Of a stretch of 15,755 nt of DNA, positions 7,138 to 14,715 are shown piece after piece (within the stretch, counting starts at the first letter, position 1; each line of letters starts with the position of its first letter). The notes beneath the pieces are model-generated. The model worked only from the letters and a program-made list of their open reading frames with translations. It was not told the origin of the DNA and did not search any database. The DNA comes from an uncultured Acidimicrobiaceae bacterium. GTDB taxonomy: Bacteria > Actinomycetota > Acidimicrobiia > Acidimicrobiales > RAAP-2. The position numbers were made by a program, and so were the translations under genes. The DNA lies in NCBI GenBank assembly GCA_937975915.1, contig CALJTY010000029.1, positions 1-15,755 on the forward strand. The letters run 5' to 3'.

Positions 7138-8229
7138 TCAGTCGGGGTGCCTTGAACCCTTTTTGGACTGATGTGTGAAGTTCGGAATCGGATCCAGAAG
7201 GTATGGATCGAGAACCCCCGTAGGGCCAAGTACTGACTTCACCTTGTCTTGATCTGACGAGCTGAGCTTAAAAAATTCGTCTCGGATGTAGAGACGAGCT
7301 GCTTCACGGTATGGATTGGTAGCAAATGTGACTGGCCCAGTCCCGAGGTCAACTTCGAAGTTCTTCTCCCCCTTCAGCATTGCCTCATACGTTGCGTACA
7401 TAACCTTCGTGTTTTCCCGGTTCATCTCAGCAAAGAGCTCGAACAACTCAGGAGCGAGCTCGTCATTTGATGTCCACTTCTCAGTTCCAACTGTGGTGTC
7501 CCAGCCATCCTGGGCCCACTTAGCCACACTGGGTTGGCGTTCCATGACCCACTTGCGAGGTTCTGGGTCGCCAATCATGTGTGACATGAAAGAACCAATC
7601 AGTGCGCAGTCAGCAAGGCTGATTCGATCTCCGAAGAAGAACTTCTGCTTCGAAAAGATCTTGTTGTAAATGTCGAGCTGATGAAAGAAGCCAGCTTCAA
7701 TCGGTTCGTCTTGGTCAACAGCACCGAGACCTCGAAGTGCATAGGGGCCGAAAGATTCAGTTGCGAAGTCGCCGACCATTCGTGCACTCGCAACTTCTTC
7801 TGGAGTTAACTCTTCACCGATCCATTTGCCCACTGAGTTGATGCCAAATTCATTTGAAACTTGGTAGGCATTCTCTGGGTAACGCCAGCGACTCTGCACC
7901 GCTACACGAACTAACCACTCATCAACCCAGTCTTCGATTAGCAGGCACGCCATCTTCTGCACTGGAGTGCTCGGAATGATTGAATTCTCTGGGAATCGCT
8001 CGTCGAGGAAAAAAGCGATCGGAGTTGAATCCCAGATCATCCAATCTTCTGGCGTTAGGACAACGGGTATGAGGTGCGTTCCCGCACGAGCCTCCAACCA
8101 TTCTGTGTTTGTAAGTGTCTTGAACTTGAATTCATGATTGACACCCATTGCACGAAAGATTGACCAGACTTTTCTCGTGAAAAAACTTCGCTCAATTCCG
8201 TAAATCTTGAATGGTGTTGTGAACCCCAT
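7138..8229 (-). CDS. Glutathione S-transferase-like protein, extended C-terminus
   Basis: A 363-aa protein with a GST fold in its first two-thirds. The thioredoxin-like N-domain shows the YGIERSFFTRKV start, the cis-proline context LIPVV (P55) and the glutathione gamma-glutamyl contact D67-S68 in IWDSTPIAFFLDERFP. The helical C-domain has the buried FFFGDRISLADCAL motif (about 197-210) with the N-capping Asp207. About 120 further residues extend beyond ordinary GSTs. Actinobacteria generally use mycothiol rather than glutathione, so the cofactor is uncertain. Its start codon shares one base with the gcvPB stop (TAATG), so it is the last gene of the glycine-cleavage operon and translationally coupled to it. 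Family is fairly sure; the reaction and any tie to glycine or C1 metabolism are unknown. Confidence 0.82.
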   Translation of the reverse strand: MGFTTPFKIYGIERSFFTRKVWSIFRAMGVNHEFKFKTLTNTEWLEARAGTHLIPVVLTPEDWMIWDSTPIAFFLDERFPENSIIPSTPVQKMACLLIEDWVDEWLVRVAVQSRWRYPENAYQVSNEFGINSVGKWIGEELTPEEVASARMVGDFATESFGPYALRGLGAVDQDEPIEAGFFHQLDIYNKIFSKQKFFFGDRISLADCALIGSFMSHMIGDPEPRKWVMERQPSVAKWAQDGWDTTVGTEKWTSNDELAPELFELFAEMNRENTKVMYATYEAMLKGEKNFEVDLGTGPVTFATNPYREAARLYIRDEFFKLSSSDQDKVKSVLGPTGVLDPYLLDPIPNFTHQSKKGSRHPD

Positions 8230-9740
8230 TAACGCGCCGCCGCATCTTCAGTAGGGACTAGTTGTCTCGCCGCACGTGCTTCATCAACGCGAGAGACCGG
8301 AGTCGTCTGAGGCGCAATGCGAAGCGACTCAGGATCAGTTTCAGCGCGAGCAACAATGCGCTCCACGGCTTCAGCGAGTGCTTCGAGAGTTTGCAGGCTT
8401 TCAGTTTCAGTCGGTTCAAACATCAATGCTTCGTCGACAATAAGTGGGAAGTACACCGTTGGTGAATGGAAGCCTTCTTCAAGCAGTCCCTTCGCAACGT
8501 CAAGACCCTTGATGCCGTACTTTTGCTTTAAAGGAGTTGCTGTCAGAGTGCACTCGTGCATGCAGACACGGTCATAGGCCGCAGGAAGTGACTTAGCGAG
8601 ACGAACTCGCAACCAGTTCGCATTAAGCACTGCGTGCTCAGAAACGCGCTTAAGACCGTCTCCCCCATGAACTGTGATGTACGCGAGAGCACGAGCTAGG
8701 ACCATTGCGTTTCCGTGCCATCCGTGAACGCGACCAATTGACCTTGGTGGCTTCACCCAAGCGAAAGTTCCGTCAGCCATGCGAGTTGGCTTAGGTCCGG
8801 GCAAGAACTCCACCAAACGCTTAGAAACAGCAACTGGGCCAGCTCCTGGTCCTCCCCCACCATGTGGCGTAGCAAATGTCTTGTGAAGATTCATGTGCAC
8901 AATGTCAAATCCCATATCTCCAGGGCGAACCTGTCCGAGAATCGCATTGAGGTTCGCACCGTCGTAATACAGCAGTCCACCTACGTCGTGAACAGCCTCA
9001 GCGATCTCAACAATCTCTTCTTCGAAGAGCCCCACCGTGTTCGGGTTTGTGAGCATGATTCCAGCAACGTCAGGTCCCAGTTGTGCCTTCAAAGCTTCGA
9101 GGTCAACAAGTCCTCGTTCGTTCGAAGGAATAGTTGTCACCTCGTAACCACCGAGGGTGACTGACGCTGGGTTAGTTCCGTGTGCTGCGTCTGGAATAAG
9201 GACACGCTTACGAGGATCACCATTTGCGGTGTGATACGCGCGCATGAGGAGAAGGCCAGTGAGCTCACCTGCAGCACCGGCAGCGGGTTGCAGAGTTGCT
9301 GCTTGCATACCCGTAATCACAGAAAGCTTTTCTTCAAGGCTGACAAGAAGTTCTAGCCATCCTTGTGTGAGCTCTGCAGGAGTTCCTGGGTGAACAGTAT
9401 TGAGGCCTGGGTCACCAGCAACTGCGTCACAGAACTTCGGGTTGTACTTCATGGTGCATGAGCCCAGTGGGTACATTCCGAGGTCAACAGAGAACTGACG
9501 GTGCGAGAGTCTCATGAAGTGAGCAACCAAGTCGCGCTCAGAGACTTCGGCGAGTGGAATAACTTCTGGATTGAGATGTGCAAATGGCACCATGTCTTCT
9601 AGAGGCGTTGCTGGAACACCAGTTGTGCGAAGTTGATATGCGGACCGACCGGGCACTGACATCTCGAACAATGTTGGTTCAATGTCATTTCCAAGGAGCG
9701 GTGCTGACGATGCTTTTCCTCCTGGGGCAATTTTTGACAT
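8229..9740 (-). CDS. gcvPB: Glycine dehydrogenase (decarboxylating) subunit 2
   Basis: A 503-aa C-terminal half of the glycine cleavage P-protein. With GcvPA it decarboxylates glycine using pyridoxal phosphate and passes the aminomethyl group to lipoyl-GcvH. The PLP-binding lysine is K287 in NLHKTFATPHGGGGPG, and the family sequence MYPLGSCTMKYNP and the segment SIGRVHGWHGNA are intact. The N-terminal GRSAYQL and the PDAAHGTNPASV segment also fit. Length is typical for the split subunit. It starts one base inside the gcvPA stop codon (TAATG) and ends one base inside the start of the GST-like gene, giving tight coupling on both sides. The last 20 or so residues (QLVPTEDAAAR) look like a disordered extension. 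Assignment is very secure. Confidence 0.97.
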   Translation of the reverse strand: MSKIAPGGKASSAPLLGNDIEPTLFEMSVPGRSAYQLRTTGVPATPLEDMVPFAHLNPEVIPLAEVSERDLVAHFMRLSHRQFSVDLGMYPLGSCTMKYNPKFCDAVAGDPGLNTVHPGTPAELTQGWLELLVSLEEKLSVITGMQAATLQPAAGAAGELTGLLLMRAYHTANGDPRKRVLIPDAAHGTNPASVTLGGYEVTTIPSNERGLVDLEALKAQLGPDVAGIMLTNPNTVGLFEEEIVEIAEAVHDVGGLLYYDGANLNAILGQVRPGDMGFDIVHMNLHKTFATPHGGGGPGAGPVAVSKRLVEFLPGPKPTRMADGTFAWVKPPRSIGRVHGWHGNAMVLARALAYITVHGGDGLKRVSEHAVLNANWLRVRLAKSLPAAYDRVCMHECTLTATPLKQKYGIKGLDVAKGLLEEGFHSPTVYFPLIVDEALMFEPTETESLQTLEALAEAVERIVARAETDPESLRIAPQTTPVSRVDEARAARQLVPTEDAAAR

Positions 9741-11092
9741 TACGCCACCGCCTTTCGAAGTAATTCGACGTAGTTGTCTATCTGATCCTTGGTTCGCTTC
9801 TCAGTGACCGCGACAAGAATCACGTTGTCATCTTCACCAGTCACCTCGTCATGAAGCGCCTTAACTGAGAGTCCTCCGAGAACTCCATTCGTTGCCATGT
9901 GTGAAAGAACTTCACTGGCATTTCCTGGAACCTTGAAGGCAAACTCACGGAAGAAAGGTTGTGAATTAAGTGGCTCTACTCCGCTGATCTTCATAACTTC
10001 GTCGTGGAGGTAGTGAGCGCCCTGCGCACAGCGCGTGGCAACTTCACGAAGTCCATATGTTCCTAGGTAACCAAGCTGGATAGCTGCAGTAACAGCCATC
10101 AGCGTTTGGTTCGAGCAGATGTTTGATGTGGCTTTTTCGCGTCGAATGTCTTGTTCACGAGCACGCAGCGTTGTTACGAATGATCGTCGGTTATTTGAGT
10201 CGACAGTTTCTCCCACAATGCGACCAGGAAGTCGTCGAATCTGAGCTTCGGTACAGGCAAAGAGTCCGAGGTATGGACCACCGAAGTTAAGTCCCGTTCC
10301 AAAGGGCTGTCCCTCTCCCACCATTACGTCAGCACCCCACTGGCCAGCAGTCTTTAGGACTGCTGCGGCAACTGGGTCAATACCCATAACAAAGAGGGCT
10401 TCGTTAGCAGTGGCGAGTTGTTTGGCTGGCGTCATGTCTTCAATGACTCCGAGGTAGTTCGGGTACGAGGCAACAATCGCAGCGGCCCCCGTTGCATCAA
10501 CTGCTGACCAGTTCGTCACGCCATCGACGAGAGGCACTTCCACGATTTCGTGGCCAGTTCCCTGCGCAAAGGTTTTTACTGTTGCACGCCAGTGAGGATG
10601 CACGCCAGCGGACATGACAATCTTGTTTCGACCTGTGGCACCAACAGCCATGTTGACCGCTTCAACCATTCCAGTTGCTGCGTCGTAGAGAGAGGCGTTC
10701 GGAATTGGTAGTCCACTGAGTCTTGAGACAAGAGTTTGGTATTCGAAGATTGCTTGGAGCACACCTTGGGCAACTTCAGGTTGATACGGTGTGTAGGCCG
10801 TTACAAACTCACCGCGTCCACCAAGCGTCTTAACAACGGGTGGAATTTCGTGGTCGTACGCTCCCCCGCCAGCGAAGCACACCATGTCTGACGCCTTGGC
10901 TTTGTTTTTCTGAGTAAGTCCCTCAAAAATTGCCGCAACGTCGGGCTCGCTTAGTCCCGCCGGAAGATCGAGCCCCTGCGAGAGACGAACTGCTGCTGGG
11001 ATGTGATCGAAGAGTTGCTCCATTGAGTCCATACCCAAGAAGTTGAGCATTTCTTCTACTTCAGCTGGTGTGTGAGGTAAATAATCAGCCAC
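9740..11092 (-). CDS. gcvPA: Glycine dehydrogenase (decarboxylating) subunit 1
   Basis: The N-terminal half of the P-protein, forming the active PLP enzyme with GcvPB. I start it at the GTG at 11092, giving 450 aa and the canonical opening V/M-ADYLPHTPAEVEEML. A longer in-frame ATG at 11167 would add 25 residues that lie inside gcvT and look unlike the family, while AGAAAGG 9 nt before the GTG is a good ribosome binding site. Family features include FAGGGAYDHEIPP, TAYTPYQPEVAQG, LPIPNASLYDAATG and GEGQPFGTGLNFGGPYLG. The start lies one base after the gcvT stop, leaving no room for gcvH. The end overlaps gcvPB by one base. Split gcvP is common in Firmicutes and some deep actinobacterial lineages, whereas most Actinobacteria carry the fused form. 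Confidence 0.96.
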   Translation of the reverse strand: MADYLPHTPAEVEEMLNFLGMDSMEQLFDHIPAAVRLSQGLDLPAGLSEPDVAAIFEGLTQKNKAKASDMVCFAGGGAYDHEIPPVVKTLGGRGEFVTAYTPYQPEVAQGVLQAIFEYQTLVSRLSGLPIPNASLYDAATGMVEAVNMAVGATGRNKIVMSAGVHPHWRATVKTFAQGTGHEIVEVPLVDGVTNWSAVDATGAAAIVASYPNYLGVIEDMTPAKQLATANEALFVMGIDPVAAAVLKTAGQWGADVMVGEGQPFGTGLNFGGPYLGLFACTEAQIRRLPGRIVGETVDSNNRRSFVTTLRAREQDIRREKATSNICSNQTLMAVTAAIQLGYLGTYGLREVATRCAQGAHYLHDEVMKISGVEPLNSQPFFREFAFKVPGNASEVLSHMATNGVLGGLSVKALHDEVTGEDDNVILVAVTEKRTKDQIDNYVELLRKAVA

Positions 11093-11093
11093 G

Positions 11094-12146
11094 TCACTTT
11101 GCCTTTCTAACAAATGGGAGTCTTGTAATTGATGCCGGAATTTCTCGACCACGAAGTGAAACAACAACCTTTGTTCCGGGTTCTAGGTTTCCGCTGAGAA
11201 GTCCAGTTCCGATACCACGTTCAAGCGTTGGTGAAAAGTTGCCAGAGCAAAGTGTTCCGATAGAGACACCGTCTAGCAACACTTCGCCACCGTCGCGAAG
11301 TGGTTGACGTCCGTCAGCAATGACACCGGTGAGCTGGCGCTTTAGTCCGCGTTCCATTTCGGCTTTAACTGCGGAGATTCCTCGGAACGTTTCCTTGTCC
11401 CAGCCAAGTACCCATCCGAGTTTGGCTTCCAGAGTTGTTGATTCGAGACTGAGCTCATGTCCATAGAGAGGAAGCGCTGCTTCAAGGCGAAGTGTGTCGC
11501 GAGCACCAAGGCCCGCTGGAGTTACACCTGCTGCAACTATTTCGAGCAAGAGCTCCTTAGCGACTTCGTTAGGAACAGCAATCTCAATACCGTCTTCACC
11601 GGTGTAGCCAGTTCCCGCAACGCGAACCTCAACACCCTTGTAGTCATACTTCGCAACACAGAATCTTCCAATGGCACCAAAACGTGGGTCAATGCTTGCT
11701 GCTTTTTCTCGGGCTTTAGGACCCTGGATTGCCAGAACGCAGCGCGTTGAAGTCACGTCAACGCCTGGAAGTGCTGACGTTACGCCGCTTGTATTGGAAG
11801 CGTTAGGCATAACATCGAATTCGTTCTCACCCATCCACCAAACAATGATGTCGTCTACAACAAAGCCTTCGTCGTTAAGTAGGTGTGTGTACTGAGCTCT
11901 GCCCGGTGCAATCTTGTTGAGATCATTTGTAAGTGTGCTTTGGAGAATGTCGAACATTCCTTCTCCGTCACAGCGCACTGTGCCAAGGTGACTTACGTCA
12001 AAAACAACGGCGTCATTGCGACAAGCCATGTGTTCAACAACGGTTCCCGTGGTGTATTGCAGTGGCATTTCCCAGCCACCGAAGGGCACAATTTTCGCCC
12101 CAAGTTCTACATGAGTGTCGTATAAATAAGGTCGGCGGTCACTCAT
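11094..12146 (-). CDS. gcvT: Aminomethyltransferase, glycine cleavage T-protein
   Basis: A 350-aa folate-dependent T-protein. It releases ammonia from aminomethyl-lipoyl-GcvH and transfers the methylene group to tetrahydrofolate. Seen directly: LYDTHVELGAKIVPFGGWEMPLQY at the N-terminus, the substrate region NDEGFVVDDIIVWW with D98/D99 at the place of the catalytic aspartate, the folate-site GTGYTGEDGIEIAVP, GLGARDTLRLEAALPLYGHEL, and the barrel-end LPFVRKAK. Length is slightly below the usual 360-370 aa but no domain is missing. An AGGGTG ribosome binding site precedes the ATG. Its start lies 9 nt after the stop of the PD-(D/E)XK-like gene, and gcvPA begins one base after its own stop. It is therefore third in the MerR-led operon. 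Assignment is very secure. Confidence 0.97.
   Translation of the reverse strand: MSDRRPYLYDTHVELGAKIVPFGGWEMPLQYTTGTVVEHMACRNDAVVFDVSHLGTVRCDGEGMFDILQSTLTNDLNKIAPGRAQYTHLLNDEGFVVDDIIVWWMGENEFDVMPNASNTSGVTSALPGVDVTSTRCVLAIQGPKAREKAASIDPRFGAIGRFCVAKYDYKGVEVRVAGTGYTGEDGIEIAVPNEVAKELLLEIVAAGVTPAGLGARDTLRLEAALPLYGHELSLESTTLEAKLGWVLGWDKETFRGISAVKAEMERGLKRQLTGVIADGRQPLRDGGEVLLDGVSIGTLCSGNFSPTLERGIGTGLLSGNLEPGTKVVVSLRGREIPASITRLPFVRKAK
11102..11108 (-). promoter_or_regulatory. Ribosome binding site that sets the gcvPA start
   Basis: AGAAAGG on the minus strand lies 9 nt before the GTG at 11092 and within the last codons of gcvT. It supports the short gcvPA start over the ATG at 11167. Confidence 0.6.
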
Positions 12147-12155
12147 GCATTCACC

Positions 12156-12551
12156 CTAGGCCGCACGAACTTCGCTTGTGACGTTCGAATGTTTCAGAAC
12201 TATGTCATTGAAGTCTTTTTGATACACAACGACCAATTCGACCTCTGGATACAAGGCCCTGAACGCTCGAATCTTGGCGTTCTTCTTTGTCACGAGACGC
12301 TGCTCTAGAACAGTGAGCTCGATGAAGATGTTTAATTTGGGCAGATAGAAGTCAGGACGGAACCCACGAGTCGGTTGGCCATTCTCATTCCACGCAAGGG
12401 CGAACTCAATTGGTTCGTATTCCCACTTGTGTCCATAGAGGCTTAAAAATGATGCGAACGTTTTCTCACTGGGGTGCGCAAAATTTGATGATTGCGTTGT
12501 GATTGAACTGGGGTGTCGGCGACGATTGTCGCTCGACAAAGGGGACGTCAC
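12156..12551 (-). CDS. PD-(D/E)XK-nuclease-like conserved protein
   Basis: A 131-aa protein starting at a GTG that overlaps the MerR gene's stop by 4 bp (GTGA). After a disordered Ser/Arg-rich lead (1-25), the core resembles a minimal PD-(D/E)XK nuclease fold: E29 in the first helix, a WEYEPIEF strand, the RPDFYLP motif with D67, IFIELT with E78, and a basic helix TKKNAKIRAF (88-97). A final strand ELVVVYQKD follows. The usual (D/E)xK third residue is Thr80, so activity is uncertain, although K89, K90 or K93 might substitute. Similar short 'ELT...KKN.K' proteins occur in Actinobacteria with no assigned role that I know. Why it sits between a MerR regulator and gcvT is not explained. The coding call is strong, the fold moderate. 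Confidence 0.8.
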   Translation of the reverse strand: MTSPLSSDNRRRHPSSITTQSSNFAHPSEKTFASFLSLYGHKWEYEPIEFALAWNENGQPTRGFRPDFYLPKLNIFIELTVLEQRLVTKKNAKIRAFRALYPEVELVVVYQKDFNDIVLKHSNVTSEVRAA

Positions 12552-13006
12552 GCCGAGATTGCTACCTTCTCCGACGTCGAGATGTTTGACTCACGAATTG
12601 TGGTTGTAAGTTCGGCAACCACGCCTGCAAGATTGAAAATGTTGAATACTCCCTGACCACCACGTAGAAGGTCAACGAGGTCACCGTCGCTGTGAGCAAG
12701 GACTGATCCGGAGTCGCTCATGACGAGGCTGCTCGACGCAAGGTCTGCGCCAAGAGAATTACGAAGGCACTCAACAGCCTGGCGAGCACGAGCTAACGAA
12801 ACTCCAGATGTGAGAAGAGACTTGATGACCTTTACTTCTAGAACGTCAAGGTAGGCATACTTACGCTTGGATCCACTGCCCATGGCAGGTGTAATAGAAG
12901 GTGTTACCAACCCGGTGCGAGCCCAGTAATCAAGCTGGCGGTACGTGACACCCGTCAGGCGACAGACCATGGGGCCACTAAAGTAAGTTGAAAGTATTTC
13001 AGTCAT
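12548..13006 (-). CDS. MerR-family transcriptional regulator heading the gcv operon
   Basis: A 152-aa DNA-binding protein with a MerR-type winged helix at its N-terminus. The helix-turn-helix is at about 12-32 (MVCRLTGVTYRQLDYWARTGLV), the wing at about 36-52 (PSITPAMGSGSKRKY), and DVLEVKVIKSLLTSGVSLARARQAVE is the start of the dimer helix. There is no C-terminal metal-binding Cys cluster. The short effector part (85-152) resembles the Rv1828/Rv1830-type actinobacterial regulators; in Mycobacterium tuberculosis those genes lie between gcvH and gcvB, so linkage to glycine cleavage is conserved. A GGGAG ribosome binding site lies 9 nt before the ATG. A perfect palindrome at 13048-13063 is the probable operator, suggesting autoregulation and control of the downstream gcv genes. 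The effector is unknown. Confidence 0.88.
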   Translation of the reverse strand: MTEILSTYFSGPMVCRLTGVTYRQLDYWARTGLVTPSITPAMGSGSKRKYAYLDVLEVKVIKSLLTSGVSLARARQAVECLRNSLGADLASSSLVMSDSGSVLAHSDGDLVDLLRGGQGVFNIFNLAGVVAELTTTIRESNISTSEKVAISA

Positions 13007-13047
13007 AAATGAGTCTCCCGACCGAGCTCTTTAAGATTAACTTGCGG

Positions 13048-13063
13048 ACTACACAAGTGTAGT
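13048..13063. promoter_or_regulatory. Palindromic operator candidate for the MerR regulator
   Basis: ACTACAC-AA-GTGTAGT: perfect 7-bp arms with a 2-bp spacer, lying 42 bp before the MerR gene and 11 bp past the end of thiG. The length and dyad suit a MerR-type dimer. As RNA from thiG it could form a 6-bp stem with a 4-nt loop, but no T-run follows, so an operator is likelier than a terminator. A clear -10/-35 pair around it was not found. Confidence 0.5.
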
Positions 13064-13074
13064 TTCAAAAATGG

Positions 13075-13854
13075 CTATTTCCCAAATAAATTTGGCAGGC
13101 CAATCTTGGCTGAAGAAGCCTCAGCATGAAGCCTTGGCGGGATTCGACCAGCCTGAAATGCCTGGTGTCCAGCCCTCACACCATCGCGAATCGCTTCAGC
13201 CATAAGAACTGGGTCGAGTGCCCTATTAATGGCTGATGCGGCGAGAACTCCGTCACATCCCAGTTCCATAGCCAGTGCAGCATCAGATGCGGTTCCGACC
13301 CCTGCGTCCAGTAGCACTGGAACCTCAAGTCGTTCAGCAATTAGTGCAATGGCGTGTGGGTTGAGAATTCCCGCCCCGCTGCCGATTGGAGAACCAAGCG
13401 GCATCACAGCAGCGCAGCCAAGTTGTTCGAGGCGTTGCGCGACAATGAGGTCATCAGATGTATAGGCCCAAACTTCGAAACCCTTCTTGACCAACTGCTC
13501 TGCAGCTTTTAGGGTTTCTGTGGTGTCAGGAAGCAAAGTGACGTCATCACCTATTACTTCTAGTTTGATGGCATTTGTTTCAAATGCCTCGCGAGCAAGT
13601 TCGGCGAGCTTGACCGCTTCATCGGCGCTGTAGCAACCAGCGGTGTTTGGCAGCAATGAAAAGTTCAGTTTGGCGAGTAGGTCGTAAATCGATCCGTCAA
13701 CATTTGGATCTACTCGGCGAAGTGCGACAGTTGCGATTGTTGACTCAGACGCTTGAAGGGTCTTCTCAAGGACGTCCATGCTTCGAAAGCCGCCCGTGCC
13801 GAGCACGAGTCTCGACGATGAGCTCAATGATAAAACTTGAAAGAGGTCTCCCAC
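13075..13854 (-). CDS. thiG: Thiazole synthase
   Basis: A 259-aa TIM-barrel enzyme that makes the thiazole phosphate carboxylate of thiamin from deoxyxylulose phosphate, dehydroglycine or iminoglycine, and ThiS-thiocarboxylate. Visible landmarks: SRLVLGTGGF (14-23), TVALRRVD, LLPNTAGCYSADEAVKLA, the Schiff-base lysine K97 in AIKLEVIGD, PLGSPIGSGAGI, VPVLLDAGVGTASDAALAMELGCDGVL, and AGRIPPRLHA at the end. It is full length. The start is GTG with no Shine-Dalgarno but a promoter ending 7 nt upstream, implying a leaderless transcript. It is divergent from thiD across 48 bp. The usual neighbours thiS and thiO are absent, and no TPP riboswitch fits the gap. Assignment is very secure. Confidence 0.97.
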   Translation of the reverse strand: MGDLFQVLSLSSSSRLVLGTGGFRSMDVLEKTLQASESTIATVALRRVDPNVDGSIYDLLAKLNFSLLPNTAGCYSADEAVKLAELAREAFETNAIKLEVIGDDVTLLPDTTETLKAAEQLVKKGFEVWAYTSDDLIVAQRLEQLGCAAVMPLGSPIGSGAGILNPHAIALIAERLEVPVLLDAGVGTASDAALAMELGCDGVLAASAINRALDPVLMAEAIRDGVRAGHQAFQAGRIPPRLHAEASSAKIGLPNLFGK

Positions 13855-13861
13855 GTCACTA

Positions 13862-13889
13862 AGCGTAATGCCAGGTAGACGCCTGTCAG
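13862..13889 (-). promoter_or_regulatory. thiG promoter, leaderless type
   Basis: On the minus strand CTGACA (13884-13889, five of six -35 consensus bases) and TACGCT (13862-13867) are 16 bp apart, and the -10 ends 7 nt before the GTG start of thiG. This is the best-formed promoter in the window and implies translation from the first transcribed codon. Confidence 0.5.
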
Positions 13890-13895
13890 TAGGCT
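13890..13895 (+). promoter_or_regulatory. thiD -10 box, leaderless type
   Basis: TAGGCT ends 7 nt before the GTG start of thiD, with no ribosome binding site between. It adjoins the thiG -35 box, so the two divergent promoters share the 48-bp gap and would compete or be co-controlled. No good thiD -35 box is seen. Confidence 0.4.
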
Positions 13896-13902
13896 TGGTT
13901 AC

Positions 13903-14715
13903 GTGGAACCCATAACTGCATTATCTATTGCTGGGTCCGATTCTGGTGGTGGGGCTGGAATCCAGGCCGATCTTCGCACGTTCAGTGCTTTCTCTGTCCA
14001 TGGCACTACAGCCATCACTGCACTGACCGCCCAGAACACGCAAGGTGTGCAGGGAGTCTCACCCGTCAGCAAAGAATTCATTCTTCAACAGATCAACTCT
14101 GTTTTGTCTGACTTCGAAGTCAAGGCCACAAAGACCGGCATGCTTGCTTCACCACAAATTGTTGAAGCGGTTGGCGAATTAGCAAGATGTGGTGCGTTCA
14201 CGAATCTGGTCGTTGACCCTGTTCTTGTTTCAACATCGGGACACGCACTTATGCAAGGTGACGGTGTGAGTGCTTACCTAGAAGCTCTTCTCCCTTACGC
14301 AGATATCGTGACGCCAAACCTTCGTGAAGCCGCAGTGCTTTGCGGTGTAGACGTAAAAGACGTAGTCACTCATGACGACATGTTGAATCTTGCGAATCAG
14401 ATCCTCAGCTCAGGTGTTAAATACGTACTGGTAAAAGGTGGTCACTTCCTCGGTGATGAGGGCCACTCTCCCGACGTCTTGGTTGGCGCAGGTCAGGTTC
14501 AAGTCTTAAGTGCCGAGCGAGTCGACACAACCAATGATCATGGCACTGGATGTTCGCTCTCTGCGGCAATCGCTGCGGGCCTTGCACTGGGGCGTTCAGT
14601 GGACGATTCAGTACGTGACGCTAAGTCTTTTGTCCTCAGTGCGCTGAAGGGCGGAGCTGAATGGAAACTCGGGCGTGGTCGCGGACCAATTGACCACTTA
14701 GGGTGGAATCAATGA
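13903..14715 (+). CDS. thiD: Hydroxymethylpyrimidine/phosphomethylpyrimidine kinase
   Basis: A 270-aa ribokinase-family enzyme that phosphorylates HMP to HMP-P and then HMP-PP, the pyrimidine donor for thiamin phosphate synthase. Motifs: ALSIAGSDSGGGAGIQADL (6-24), the substrate-site ALTAQNTQGV, TKTGML (76-81), VVDPVLVSTSGHAL (103-116), DIVTPNLREAAVL, and the anion hole/catalytic segment NDHGTGCSLSAAIAAG with Cys217. It is full length and not fused to ThiE. It begins with GTG, with a TAGGCT box 7 nt upstream and no Shine-Dalgarno. Divergent from thiG, it pairs the two branches of the pathway at one locus. Its TGA overlaps the ATG of the next gene by 4 bp. Assignment is very secure. Confidence 0.96.
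   Translation: MEPITALSIAGSDSGGGAGIQADLRTFSAFSVHGTTAITALTAQNTQGVQGVSPVSKEFILQQINSVLSDFEVKATKTGMLASPQIVEAVGELARCGAFTNLVVDPVLVSTSGHALMQGDGVSAYLEALLPYADIVTPNLREAAVLCGVDVKDVVTHDDMLNLANQILSSGVKYVLVKGGHFLGDEGHSPDVLVGAGQVQVLSAERVDTTNDHGTGCSLSAAIAAGLALGRSVDDSVRDAKSFVLSALKGGAEWKLGRGRGPIDHLGWNQ

Noticed and set aside
8862..9164. 100-codon plus-strand frame inside gcvPB
   Set aside because: Complementary-strand shadow of a securely identified gene; the translation shows no family features and has no ribosome binding site.
11093..11167. Longer gcvPA start at the ATG at 11167
   Set aside because: It would add 25 residues from within gcvT that do not resemble the family, while the GTG at 11092 has a ribosome binding site and gives the canonical ADYLPHTP start.
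13007..13074. Glycine riboswitch before the gcv operon
   Set aside because: The 68-bp gap is too short for an aptamer plus expression platform and shows only a palindrome and the ribosome binding site.
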